Source: Xanthomonas hortorum
Lineage (GTDB): Bacteria > Pseudomonadota > Gammaproteobacteria > Xanthomonadales > Xanthomonadaceae
Assembly: GCF_002940005.1 (NCBI RefSeq)
Contig: NZ_MDEF01000111.1
Length of the DNA stretch: 14,887 bases
Strand: one strand, 5' to 3'
Shown: positions 7,500 to 14,100 of the stretch, piece after piece
Layout of the letters: every line of letters begins with the position of its first letter
How positions within the stretch are numbered: the first letter of the stretch is position 1
Translations under genes and position numbers: made by a program
The notes under the pieces: generated by a model
What the model was told of the DNA's origin: nothing
Databases searched by the model: none
The model's input: only the letters and a program-made list of their open reading frames with translations

Positions 7500-8060
7500 A
7501 TGATTGCCAAATCAGAGCGCAACAAACAGGCCGATGTGGTGTTGGCTTTCTGGGAGCTGGCCGGCCCGGCCCGCTGGTTCACGCACAACGATGCGTTCGA
7601 TGCCAACTTCCGCCAGCATTTCAGCGAGCAGCACTTTGCAGCCGCTCGCGGCGAGTATGCGCACTGGATGGAAAGTGCCGAAGATGCATTGGCCTTGCTG
7701 ATCCTGCTCGACCAGTTCCCGCGTAACGCCTTCCGCGGCAGCGCGCATTCCTGCGCCACCGACGGCCTGGCGCTGCAGCATGCCAAGCAGGCGCTCGCCA
7801 GCGGTTTCGATCGACAGGTCTCCGCGCAATTGCGGCTGTTCTTCTACTTGCCGTTCGGGCATGTGGAAGATCTGCAGGAGCAGGCGCGCGCGGTGCAGCT
7901 GATCACTGCGCTGGACGATGCCGAAACCACGCACTGGGCAGTGCATCACCAGCAGATCATCCAGCGCTTCGGGCGCTTTCCGCATCGCAATGCGGTGCTG
8001 GGGCGGGAGAGCACTGCGGAAGAACAGCAGTTTCTCGATGACGGTGGATTTGCCGGTTGA
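7500..8060 (+). CDS. DUF924 family protein
   Basis: 186 residues covering the whole DUF924 domain. Signature blocks are in order: Trp26-Phe27 in ARWFTHND, LLDQFPRNAFRG (69-80), FYLPFGHVED (115-124), and RFGRFPHRNAVLGRESTAEE (156-175). The family has a TPR-like all-helical fold, is widespread in proteobacteria, and has no agreed function. The protein is cytoplasmic, with no signal peptide or membrane segment. The ATG at 7500 has AGGGG nine bases upstream. An in-frame extension to 7416 lies in the divergent promoter region and looks non-coding. It is divergent from the amidohydrolase operon, with 140 bases between the starts (7360-7499) where I could not identify promoter boxes. Downstream are a small hairpin and the palindromic repeat pair. 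Confidence 0.9.
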   Translation: MIAKSERNKQADVVLAFWELAGPARWFTHNDAFDANFRQHFSEQHFAAARGEYAHWMESAEDALALLILLDQFPRNAFRGSAHSCATDGLALQHAKQALASGFDRQVSAQLRLFFYLPFGHVEDLQEQARAVQLITALDDAETTHWAVHHQQIIQRFGRFPHRNAVLGRESTAEEQQFLDDGGFAG

Positions 8061-8067
8061 GGCGCCG

Positions 8068-8088
8068 CAGCGGTTTTTCGCGCCGCTG
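8068..8088 (+). terminator. Small hairpin behind the DUF924 gene
   Basis: The stem CAGCGG/CCGCTG has a nine-base loop (TTTTTCGCG) and is followed by TTCTTA. It starts seven bases after the stop codon. The stem is short and the T-run weak, so terminator activity is possible but uncertain. Confidence 0.4.
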
Positions 8089-8137
8089 TTCTTACGCTCT
8101 TAGCAAGAACTTTTGAGCTGCGGCTTGGTTGCAGGGC

Positions 8138-8239
8138 CCTTGCCCGCCCACCATCGCGGGACACGCCGCAAGTACGTCCCTGTAGGCTCTTCTGCGGCAT
8201 CCATGCCGCATAAGGTCCCGCGACGGTGGGCGGGCAAGG
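8138..8239 (+). repeat. Palindromic repeat P, copy A
   Basis: Outer arms of 25 bases (8138-8162 and 8215-8239) are complementary except for one A-C mismatch. Between them sit a single-stranded-like segment (ACGCCGCAAGTACG...) and an inner hairpin TGCGGCAT-CC-ATGCCGCA (8193-8210). Similarity to the copies at 13072 and 13553 starts earlier, near 8117 (TGCGGCTTGG). This copy and its inverted partner at 8296 fill the gap between two convergent genes. No coding potential is supported. Confidence 0.85.
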
Positions 8240-8295
8240 ACCAGTCGAGTTGATCGGTGTGCGTAGCTTTTAATAAAACAGCCGGCAAACTTTCT

Positions 8296-8406
8296 GGTGC
8301 GGTGTCCTCACCGCTTGCGGGGACCGTGTGGCGGCATGGATGCCGCCACTGAGCCTCCAGGGGATGGATTCACGGCGTGTCCCGCGAGCGGCGAGGGCAC
8401 CGCGCC
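8296..8406 (-). repeat. Palindromic repeat Q, copy A (inverse orientation)
   Basis: This is the same element family as P, on the opposite strand. The inner hairpin GTGGCGGCAT-GG-ATGCCGCCAC (8328-8349) is perfect, and its core is the reverse complement of the P core. The outer arms GGTGCGGTGTCCTC... (8296-8324) and ...GAGGGCACCGCGCC (8379-8406) pair imperfectly. The P-Q spacer here (8240-8295) is about 56 bases, against about 143 in the other two pairs. It keeps only the two ends of the longer spacer, so it looks like an internal deletion. From 8407 to 8509 there is no further recognisable feature. Confidence 0.85.
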
Positions 8407-8509
8407 CTCTCCCCTCGATGGAACACCACAGCTCTAAACCGAGACAGCAACAGCACGCACAGGCGAATCAACAGCTACGTCAGCACTGCTGCGCGATCGG
8501 TCGTGGTAC

Positions 8510-9436
8510 TCAGTACTTCGCCACGCCGTTGTCCACTTGGTCCGACCACGCATCGATGCCGCCGGTGACGTTGTAGACGTTGCTGAAGCCCAGGCTGCGG
8601 AAGTGCTCGGCGGCCTGCAGGCTGCGGCCGCCGCGGTGGCACAGGAACGCCAGCGGGGTGTCCTTGGGCAGCTGTTCGATGGCGGCACGTTCGTGCGCGT
8701 CCAGCGTGCGGAACGGGGCGGCAACCGAAGCCAGCGCACGCTCGTCGGCCGGGCGCACGTCCACCAGGGTCAGCGTGCCGGCCTTGAGACGGTCGTCGGC
8801 ATCGCGCACCGACAACTCTTGCACCGGCTTGGGCGCGTTGGGGTTGTCGATGGCCAGGCCGCGGCCGCGGATATCGTCCACCCAGTCGATGGTGATGCCG
8901 TCGGCGCGGCGCGCGCTGGCCAGGTCGAACTGCACGCGCAGGCCGTTGGATTCGGCCGCGATGGCGTTGGGGTTGGTCGGCGCCAGCTGGAAGTTCGGCT
9001 GGAAGTCGGCGTCGATGGACAGCGTCAGCGAGGCGTCCGGCGCATCGGCCAGCGCGCCCTTGAGCATCTCGACCGCCGCCGGGGTGACGGTGATCTTGGG
9101 CGGAGTCCGGTCTGGCGCCTGCAGGCCGAGCATGCTGCTCAACTCGCCGCTGTCGGCCATCTGCAGGATGATGTCGCTGCCGCCGACCAACTCGCCATCC
9201 ACGTACAACTGCGGAATGGTCGGCCAGTCGCCATAGGCCTTGATGCCTTCGCGGATGTCCTGGTCGGCCAGCACGTTGACGTGGGCATAGTCGATGCCCA
9301 GCCCGTCCAGCACGCCGACCGCCTTGGCCGAGAAACCGCACTGCGGCATGCTGGGCTGGCCTTTCATGAAGAGCACCACGCGGCTGGATTGCAGCAGCGT
9401 ATCGATACGGGAACGCAGGGCGGGATCGAGGGACAT
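8510..9436 (-). CDS. Monothiol glutaredoxin / IscA-like / rhodanese fusion protein
   Basis: A 308-residue cytoplasmic protein with three domains. Residues 4-105 are a Grx4-type monothiol glutaredoxin: Lys25, the active-site motif CGFS (33-36), WPTIPQLYV (71-79) and GGSDI (85-89). Such proteins bind a [2Fe-2S] cluster with glutathione and act in iron-sulfur trafficking. Residues about 113-200 follow the A-type carrier (IscA/HesB) pattern (ITVTPAAVEMLKGAL, then GITIDWVDD and GLAIDNPN) but contain no cysteine. Residues about 205-305 are a rhodanese domain with catalytic Cys266 in the loop CHRGGRS, a sulfurtransferase. Only two cysteines occur in the whole protein. The start at 9436 gives the standard glutaredoxin N-terminus; the ribosome site is weak (GAAGTG). 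Only 60 bases separate it from the divergent deacetylase gene. It converges on the DUF924 gene across the repeat pair. Confidence 0.9.
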   Translation of the reverse strand: MSLDPALRSRIDTLLQSSRVVLFMKGQPSMPQCGFSAKAVGVLDGLGIDYAHVNVLADQDIREGIKAYGDWPTIPQLYVDGELVGGSDIILQMADSGELSSMLGLQAPDRTPPKITVTPAAVEMLKGALADAPDASLTLSIDADFQPNFQLAPTNPNAIAAESNGLRVQFDLASARRADGITIDWVDDIRGRGLAIDNPNAPKPVQELSVRDADDRLKAGTLTLVDVRPADERALASVAAPFRTLDAHERAAIEQLPKDTPLAFLCHRGGRSLQAAEHFRSLGFSNVYNVTGGIDAWSDQVDNGVAKY

Positions 9437-9496
9437 GGCAGCACTTCGGTCAGATCGTGGAGGCGGACCATTCTACGCCGCGTGGCATCATGCGGT

Positions 9497-10273
9497 ATGA
9501 CCACGCTGCAAACGCTGTATCGCATTCCCTCACATCCTTACCGCTGGCTTGGCCTGCTGGCGCTCTCGCAGGCCGCAGTGGCGCTGTTGTGGTGGCACCT
9601 GGGCTGGATCTGGGGCGTGCCGGCGCTGTTGCTGTCGCACGCGCTGTTCGTGGTGCCGGTATTCCTGCCGCGCGCGCGCCTGTATGCGCCGGTACTGGCA
9701 CGCCTGCCCGGACACGCGCCGCAGGTGTGGCTGACCATCGACGATGGCCCCTCCGACGACACCCCGGCGATGCTGGAATTGCTGGACGCCTACGCGGCCA
9801 AGGCCACGTTCTTCGTGGTCGGCGCACGCGCCGAGCAGCGGCCGGAGCTGGTGCGCGAGATCGTGCGTCGCGGGCATGGCATCGGCAACCACAGCCACAC
9901 CCATCCGCAGGCCTGGTTCTGGGCGCTGGGGCCGCGCCGCATGGCGCAGGAAATCGGCCAGGCGCAGCGCGTGCTGGCCACCATCACCGGGCAGGCGCCA
10001 CGGCTGTACCGCTCGGTGGTGGGTATGACCAACCCGTTCGTCGCCTCGCCGCTACGTGCGCACGGCCTGACCCGTGTGGCCTGGAGCGCACGCGGCTTCG
10101 ATGGCGTGCATTGCGAGCCGGACGCCACCATCGCCCGCATCGTGCGCGACCTGCGCCCCGGCGCGATCGTGCTGCTGCACGAAGGTGCCGCGCACGGCCA
10201 CAACCTGACCATCCTGCGTGGCGTGCTGGAGGCGATGCGGGAGCGTGGGTTGGTGGGCCGGCGCCCGGACTGA
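9497..10273 (+). CDS. Membrane-anchored polysaccharide deacetylase (NodB domain)
   Basis: 258 residues. Two hydrophobic segments at about 16-34 and 37-57 anchor a NodB homology domain (about 75-255), so the catalytic domain is probably at the membrane, perhaps facing the periplasm. The motifs of metal-dependent carbohydrate esterase family 4 are visible: TIDDGPSD with Asp82/Asp83 (79-86), NHSHTHP with His132 and His136 (131-137), and a C-terminal LLHEG with His228. Motif 3, usually R-P-P-x-G, reads Y-R-S-V-V-G (171-176); the arginine is kept but the prolines are lost. The family removes N- or O-acetyl groups from glycans such as chitin, peptidoglycan or envelope polysaccharides; the substrate here is unknown. 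The ATG at 9497 fits the hydrophobic N-terminus, although no good ribosome site precedes it. It is divergent from the glutaredoxin fusion. Confidence 0.87.
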   Translation: MTTLQTLYRIPSHPYRWLGLLALSQAAVALLWWHLGWIWGVPALLLSHALFVVPVFLPRARLYAPVLARLPGHAPQVWLTIDDGPSDDTPAMLELLDAYAAKATFFVVGARAEQRPELVREIVRRGHGIGNHSHTHPQAWFWALGPRRMAQEIGQAQRVLATITGQAPRLYRSVVGMTNPFVASPLRAHGLTRVAWSARGFDGVHCEPDATIARIVRDLRPGAIVLLHEGAAHGHNLTILRGVLEAMRERGLVGRRPD

Positions 10274-10677
10274 AGGTTCCCGGCAAAGCGGCTGCGCTCA
10301 CCGCGAGGCGCGCCCGGTGCTTAGTCCTTGGATGCCGGCACCTCGTGCTGATTGCGCCGTGCATGCCCGCCTGAGGCCGCTCGCTGCGCTCTGTGAGCTG
10401 CGCCAGGATGCAGGTGACAGAGCGCCCGATGTGACGCGCGCGCAGGCTCCTGTGCCTGTCGCGGCCGGGTATGGCTTGCGATCACCTGCTGCAACAAACA
10501 GACGCCAATTCACAGCCGTCAGCGGCATGCCTTGTGCCCTGATCTATTGACAGCCCTTTCACCTGGATCGAACATGCGCGCCCAGCCAGCAAATGGTGCG
10601 TGCCTTTCGATGGTATGCATGACGCCAGCCTCAGTGGCCGTCATCGACGGCAATGTTTCGCTCATGAGGCTGACACC
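10274..10677. other. 404-bp intergenic region without a recognised gene
   Basis: I see no credible coding frame, tRNA or palindromic repeat here. A TTGACA at 10547-10552 matches a -35 box, but the bases 17-18 further on (around 10570-10575, GAACAT) are a poor -10. A GAGG at about 10663-10666 is the likely ribosome site of the receptor gene. No convincing Fur box (GATAATGATAATCATTATC type) was found by eye, although one would be expected before a siderophore receptor. Confidence 0.5.
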
Positions 10678-12873
10678 ATGTCTTACCGCATTGCTCCTGC
10701 GCGCGCTGTTGTGCGTGCGGATATCTGTTTGTTGAACGCTCGCCTGTCGCATTCATTGCTGGCGCTGGCGCTGGCCTGCGCATGGCCGTTGTCTGCGATG
10801 GCGCAGTCGAGCGCGCGCGATCCGGTCGATCTGGACCGCATGCAGATCCACGCCCATCGCGGCGCTGCCACCGAGGGCACCGACTCCTACACCGCCGATG
10901 TCGCGCGCAGTTCGACCAAGCTGCAACTCTCGCTGCGCGAAACGCCGCAATCGGTGGTGGTGGTGACGCGCCAGCAGATTGTCGACCGCAATCTGCAATC
11001 GCTGCAGGACGTCACCGACACCGTGGCCGGTTTCAACTCGCCGACCTGGGATACCGAGCGTACTTACATCAACGCCCGCGGCTTCGAGGTGGACTACTAC
11101 CGCATCGACGGCATCCCCACCGACTACAGCGGCGATGTGCAGCAGAACATGGCGATTTACGACCGTGTGGAAATCATCCGCGGCGCCAACGGGCTGACCT
11201 CCGGTGCGGGTAGCCCGGCTGCATCGATCGACCTGGTGCGCAAGCATGCCGACAGCGACGTGTTCACCGGCCGCGTGGATCTGTCAGCGGGGCGCTGGTA
11301 CCGCTATCGCGGCACCGTGGACCTGCAATCGCCATTGAACACGGCAGGCAACGTGCGCGGACGGGTGGTGACCAGTTACGAAGACAAGCAATCGTTCCGC
11401 GATTACTACAGCAAGCAATCGTCGCTGTTCTACGGCATTGTCGATGCCGATTTCAGCAATGCCACCAGTGGTTACATCGGCGTCAATAAGCAGCGCAACG
11501 ACGGTCGCGGCACCACCTGGGGCGGCGTGCCGGCGTACTTCAGCGATGGCAGCCGCACGGATTTTGCCCGCTCGGATTCGTTCACTCCGCGCTGGGCGCG
11601 CGGCGTGGCCGACACCACCAATGCCTTCGCCGGCCTGAGCCATCGCTTCGACAACGGTGCGCAGCTGCATGTGGAGTATTCGCACCAGCGTTTCGAGGCC
11701 GATTGGAAGTCGGTGCTGTTCGGCTATCTCGATTACCCGGACCGCGACACCGGCCTGGGCCTTGCCAGCAATTTTGGTGGCGGCTATCCCACACTGAGCG
11801 CGCAGAACAGTCTGGATGCCTACGCCACGATGCCGCTGACGCTGTGGGGCCGCGAACACGAACTGGTGGCCGGCGCCACCTGGATGAATCGCAACCTGCG
11901 CAGCTGGTCCAACGGGCCGCTGCCGCTGCAGCAACTGACTGCCGAAAGCGTCTACGCCTGGACCGGCCGCATGGCGCAGCCGGAGTGGACGCCGCTGACC
12001 AAAGGCGAAGAGCGCGATGTGCGCCAGGTTGCCGCCTACGCTGCCGGCCGTTTCAGCCTGACCGATGCGCTCAAGGCCATCGTCGGCGCACGCATCACCG
12101 ACTGGAAGAACACCGACCAACTGGTGCCGGCCAACTCGTACGAACGCCGCGGCCGCACCACGCCGTACGCGGGCTTGATCTTCGATGTGGACGATCACCA
12201 TTCGCTCTACGCCAGCTACACCGGCATCTTCAAACCGCAGAGCAATCGCGACCGTAGCGGGCGGTATATCGAACCGCTGGAAGGCAACAGCTACGAGGTC
12301 GGCGCAAAGGGCGAGTACCTCGGCGGCCAACTCAATGCGGCGTTGGCGTTGTTCCGTATCGAGCAAGACAACCTCGCCGTCAACGACCCCGGCCAGTTGG
12401 TGCCCGGCACCACCGATCAGGCTTATCTCGCTGCCAAAGGCACAGTCAGCCAGGGCGTGGAATTCCAGCTCGATGGCCAGCTTTCGGAGCAATGGCGCAT
12501 CGCGTTCGGCTTTGCCCAGTTCGATGCCAACGACGCCAGTGGCGTCGATGTGAATCCGACCAGTCCGCGTCGCGAAGCGACGTTGTTCACCAGTTGGCAA
12601 ACCGGCCCATTGCGCGTTGGTGGTGGTCTAAGTTGGCAGTCGGCCATTCACGAATTGATGTCCGGGCCACAGGGCAACACGCAACGGCTGACCCAGGGCA
12701 GCGTGCTGCTGGCCAACGCGATGGCGCGCTACGACATCAACCAGGCCTGGTCGGCGCAGCTCAACGTGCGCAATCTGTTCGGCCGCAAGTACTACGCCAA
12801 CATCGTCTACCAGAGCCAGTTGATCTACGGCGACCCACGCGATGTGGAGCTGACCGTGTCCTGGAAGTTCTGA
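10678..12873 (+). CDS. TonB-dependent siderophore receptor (FpvA/FhuE-like)
   Basis: A 731-residue outer-membrane protein. The signal peptide has a long N-region, a hydrophobic core at about 26-38, and a cleavage after Ala-Met-Ala near residue 42. A TonB-box-like segment follows (VDLDRMQIHA, 50-59). The plug domain covers about 75-200, with LRETPQSVVVVTRQQI, NARGF and RVEIIRGANGL-TSGAGSPAASIDLVRK. A 22-strand beta-barrel follows, ending in VELTVSWKF with the terminal phenylalanine recognised by the BAM machinery. Plug motifs place it in the siderophore-receptor group; the ligand cannot be read from sequence. There is no N-terminal STN signalling domain, so cell-surface signalling to a sigma factor is unlikely. 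The ATG at 10678 has GAGG upstream (ATGAGGCTGACACCATG). A frame extending to 10600 adds a non-signal peptide. It stands alone, and its 3' end abuts the repeat array. Confidence 0.92.
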   Translation: MSYRIAPARAVVRADICLLNARLSHSLLALALACAWPLSAMAQSSARDPVDLDRMQIHAHRGAATEGTDSYTADVARSSTKLQLSLRETPQSVVVVTRQQIVDRNLQSLQDVTDTVAGFNSPTWDTERTYINARGFEVDYYRIDGIPTDYSGDVQQNMAIYDRVEIIRGANGLTSGAGSPAASIDLVRKHADSDVFTGRVDLSAGRWYRYRGTVDLQSPLNTAGNVRGRVVTSYEDKQSFRDYYSKQSSLFYGIVDADFSNATSGYIGVNKQRNDGRGTTWGGVPAYFSDGSRTDFARSDSFTPRWARGVADTTNAFAGLSHRFDNGAQLHVEYSHQRFEADWKSVLFGYLDYPDRDTGLGLASNFGGGYPTLSAQNSLDAYATMPLTLWGREHELVAGATWMNRNLRSWSNGPLPLQQLTAESVYAWTGRMAQPEWTPLTKGEERDVRQVAAYAAGRFSLTDALKAIVGARITDWKNTDQLVPANSYERRGRTTPYAGLIFDVDDHHSLYASYTGIFKPQSNRDRSGRYIEPLEGNSYEVGAKGEYLGGQLNAALALFRIEQDNLAVNDPGQLVPGTTDQAYLAAKGTVSQGVEFQLDGQLSEQWRIAFGFAQFDANDASGVDVNPTSPRREATLFTSWQTGPLRVGGGLSWQSAIHELMSGPQGNTQRLTQGSVLLANAMARYDINQAWSAQLNVRNLFGRKYYANIVYQSQLIYGDPRDVELTVSWKF

Positions 12874-12892
12874 TCTCGCTCAAGGCGCCAGC

Positions 12893-12945
12893 CGCTAGCG
12901 GCATCCATGCCGCGTAAGGTCCCGCGAGCGGTGAGGGCACCGCGC
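12893..12945. repeat. Hybrid half-element of the P/Q palindrome family
   Basis: The left part (about 12898-12926) matches the 3' half of P: the perfect core GCGGCATCCATGCCGC, then GTAAGGTCCCGCGA. From 12919 on it matches the 3' end of Q: GTCCCGCGAGCGG, then GAGGGCACCGCGC and CTCGACTAACTA. The switch falls in GTCCCGCGA, shared by both elements. It begins about 20 bases after the receptor stop codon. Confidence 0.75.
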
Positions 12946-13071
12946 GCTCGACTAACTAGCTTGTGACTGCATCTCATGACGCTACGACTCGAAATCTCGG
13001 TTGTCTTGAACGCATGGAGAGTGCGGATAGATCAGTTACAGAGCGGTTGATCTGTGACTTCGCTGCAGGGC

Positions 13072-13173
13072 CCTTGCCCGCCCACCATCGCGGGACACGC
13101 CGCAAGTACGTCCGTGTAGGCTCTTACGCGGCATCCATGCCGCGTAAGGTCCCGCGACGGTGGGCGGGCAAGG
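13072..13173 (+). repeat. Palindromic repeat P, copy B
   Basis: Outer arms 13072-13096 and 13149-13173 pair over 25 bases with one A-C mismatch. The inner hairpin is perfect over 12 pairs: CTTACGCGGCAT (13123-13134), loop CC, then ATGCCGCGTAAG (13137-13148). The flank upstream holds AGATCA...TGATCT as a further small inverted repeat. Confidence 0.9.
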
Positions 13174-13316
13174 ACCAGTGGGAGATGGTCGGTGTGCATG
13201 GTGCAAGCAATGCAGGACGTGCGTTGCTCGGATAACGCTGCGGCCGATCAGCTTCGCAACGCAAAACGCAACGCGATCAACAGGCAGGCTTTCATCAAAC
13301 GACCGACCAACTTTCT

Positions 13317-13424
13317 GGTGCGGTGTCCTCGCCGATTGCGGGACCGTGTGGCGGCATGGATGCCGCCACCGAGCCTACATGGATGTACTTGCGGCGTGTC
13401 CCGCGAGCGGCGAGGGCACCGCGC
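13317..13424 (-). repeat. Palindromic repeat Q, copy B
   Basis: The inner hairpin GTGGCGGCAT-GG-ATGCCGCCAC (13348-13369) is perfect. The outer arms GGTGCGGTGTCCTCGCCG... and ...CGGCGAGGGCACCGCGC pair with several mismatches. The segment between the inner hairpin and the right arm (GAGCCTACATGGATGTACTTGCGGCGTG) differs from copy C and is nearer, read in reverse, to the P type. Confidence 0.88.
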
Positions 13425-13552
13425 ACTCGACTAACCAAGTTTTGCCTGCAGCTAAACGACGCGGCGACTCGATAACTCGGTTGTCCTGAAGTGATTGGTC
13501 AGCGTGGATAGATCAGTTGTAGAGCGGTTGATCTGCGGCTTGGCTGCAGGGC

Positions 13553-13654
13553 CCTTGCCCGCCCACCATCGCAGGACACGCCGCAAGTACGTCCGTGTAG
13601 GCTCTTATGCGGCATCCATGCCGCATAAGGTCCCGCGACGGTGGGCGGTCAAGG
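13553..13654 (+). repeat. Palindromic repeat P, copy C
   Basis: Outer arms 13553-13577 and 13630-13654 carry two extra mismatches relative to copy B (GCAGGAC in the left arm, GCGGTCAAGG in the right). The inner hairpin CTTATGCGGCAT (13604-13615), loop CC, ATGCCGCATAAG (13618-13629) is still perfect. Confidence 0.9.
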
Positions 13655-13796
13655 ACCAGTCGAGATGGTTGGTGTGCATGGTGCAAGCAATGCATCAGGT
13701 GCGTTGTTCGGATAACGCTGCAGCCGATCAGCTTCGCAACGCAAAACGCAACGCGATCAACAGGCAGGCTTTCATCAAACGACCGACCAACTTTCT

Positions 13797-13903
13797 GGTG
13801 CGGTGTCCTCGCCGATTGCGGGACCGTGTGGCGGCATGGATGCCGCCACCGAGCCTCCAGGGACGGATTCACGGCGTGTCCGCGAGCGGTGAGGGCACCG
13901 CGC
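13797..13903 (-). repeat. Palindromic repeat Q, copy C
   Basis: Inner hairpin 13828-13849 is identical to copy B. The right arm has lost one C (GTCCGCGAGCGG instead of GTCCCGCGAGCGG). The right-hand inner segment (GAGCCTCCAGGGACGGATTC...) matches copy A rather than copy B. Confidence 0.88.
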
Positions 13904-13910
13904 ACTCGAC

Positions 13911-14100
13911 CAACGCAGCTTGAGATCAGCCTCATAGCGCTAAGAACGGACTACGCGGCCGCCAGATCGCTGCGGCCGTGCTCGGTGCGGCATGTACCAC
14001 GCCTACACTCCGTTTCCTCCGCGCCTCCACACCCGCCTGGCGACCGCTCGCTACGTTCTGTTAGCCGTTCTAAATCGAGCCGAGCACTTCGTGCACCGCC
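13911..14100. other. Intergenic tail with one hairpin near the methyltransferase gene end
   Basis: No gene is seen. A stem CGGCCGC (13956-13962) / GCGGCCG (13972-13978) with a nine-base loop lies 122 bases behind the minus-strand methyltransferase stop. It has no T-run on either side, so a terminator role is uncertain. Confidence 0.35.

Larger units (their letters stand above)
12951..13910. repeat. Tandem duplication of a ~480-bp P-spacer-Q cassette
   Basis: Two cassettes (about 12951-13430 and 13431-13910) have the same order: a flank starting near CTCGACTAAC, the motif GATAGATCAGTT...AGAGCGGTTGATCTG, element P, a spacer of about 143 bases, and element Q. The offset is 480-481 bases. Bases 13243-13376 and 13723-13856 are identical over 134 positions, whereas the left flanks have diverged clearly. 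Short open frames here (for example 13495-13923) read through the palindromes and are not supported as genes. The array lies between the convergent receptor and methyltransferase genes. Confidence 0.85.

Noticed and set aside
4505..7503. Long plus-strand open frames (508 and 494 codons) opposite the amidohydrolase operon
   Set aside because: They are antisense to two well-supported genes, lack ribosome sites and show no family motifs. Such frames are common opposite GC-rich genes.
10547..10575. Sigma-70 promoter before the receptor gene
   Set aside because: TTGACA is a good -35 match, but no acceptable -10 lies at the right distance.
11284..12600. 438-codon minus-strand frame inside the receptor gene
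   Set aside because: It is antisense to conserved receptor barrel sequence and has no motif, signal or ribosome site.
12893..13910. Possible CRISPR array
   Set aside because: Repeats are about 105-110 bp, inverted and only a few in number, with similar spacers. None of this fits CRISPR.
13495..13923. 142-codon frame across the second repeat cassette, with a sister frame in the first
   Set aside because: It reads straight through both palindromes and the spacer. Similarity between the frames follows from the DNA repeat, and the arginine-rich product looks non-biological.
10370..14066. Similarity between about 10370-10400 and about 14034-14062 (CGCCTG...CCGCTCGCT...CTCTGT)
   Set aside because: The match is short and imperfect, and made of GC-rich words common in this kind of genome. 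I could not show it to be a repeat element.
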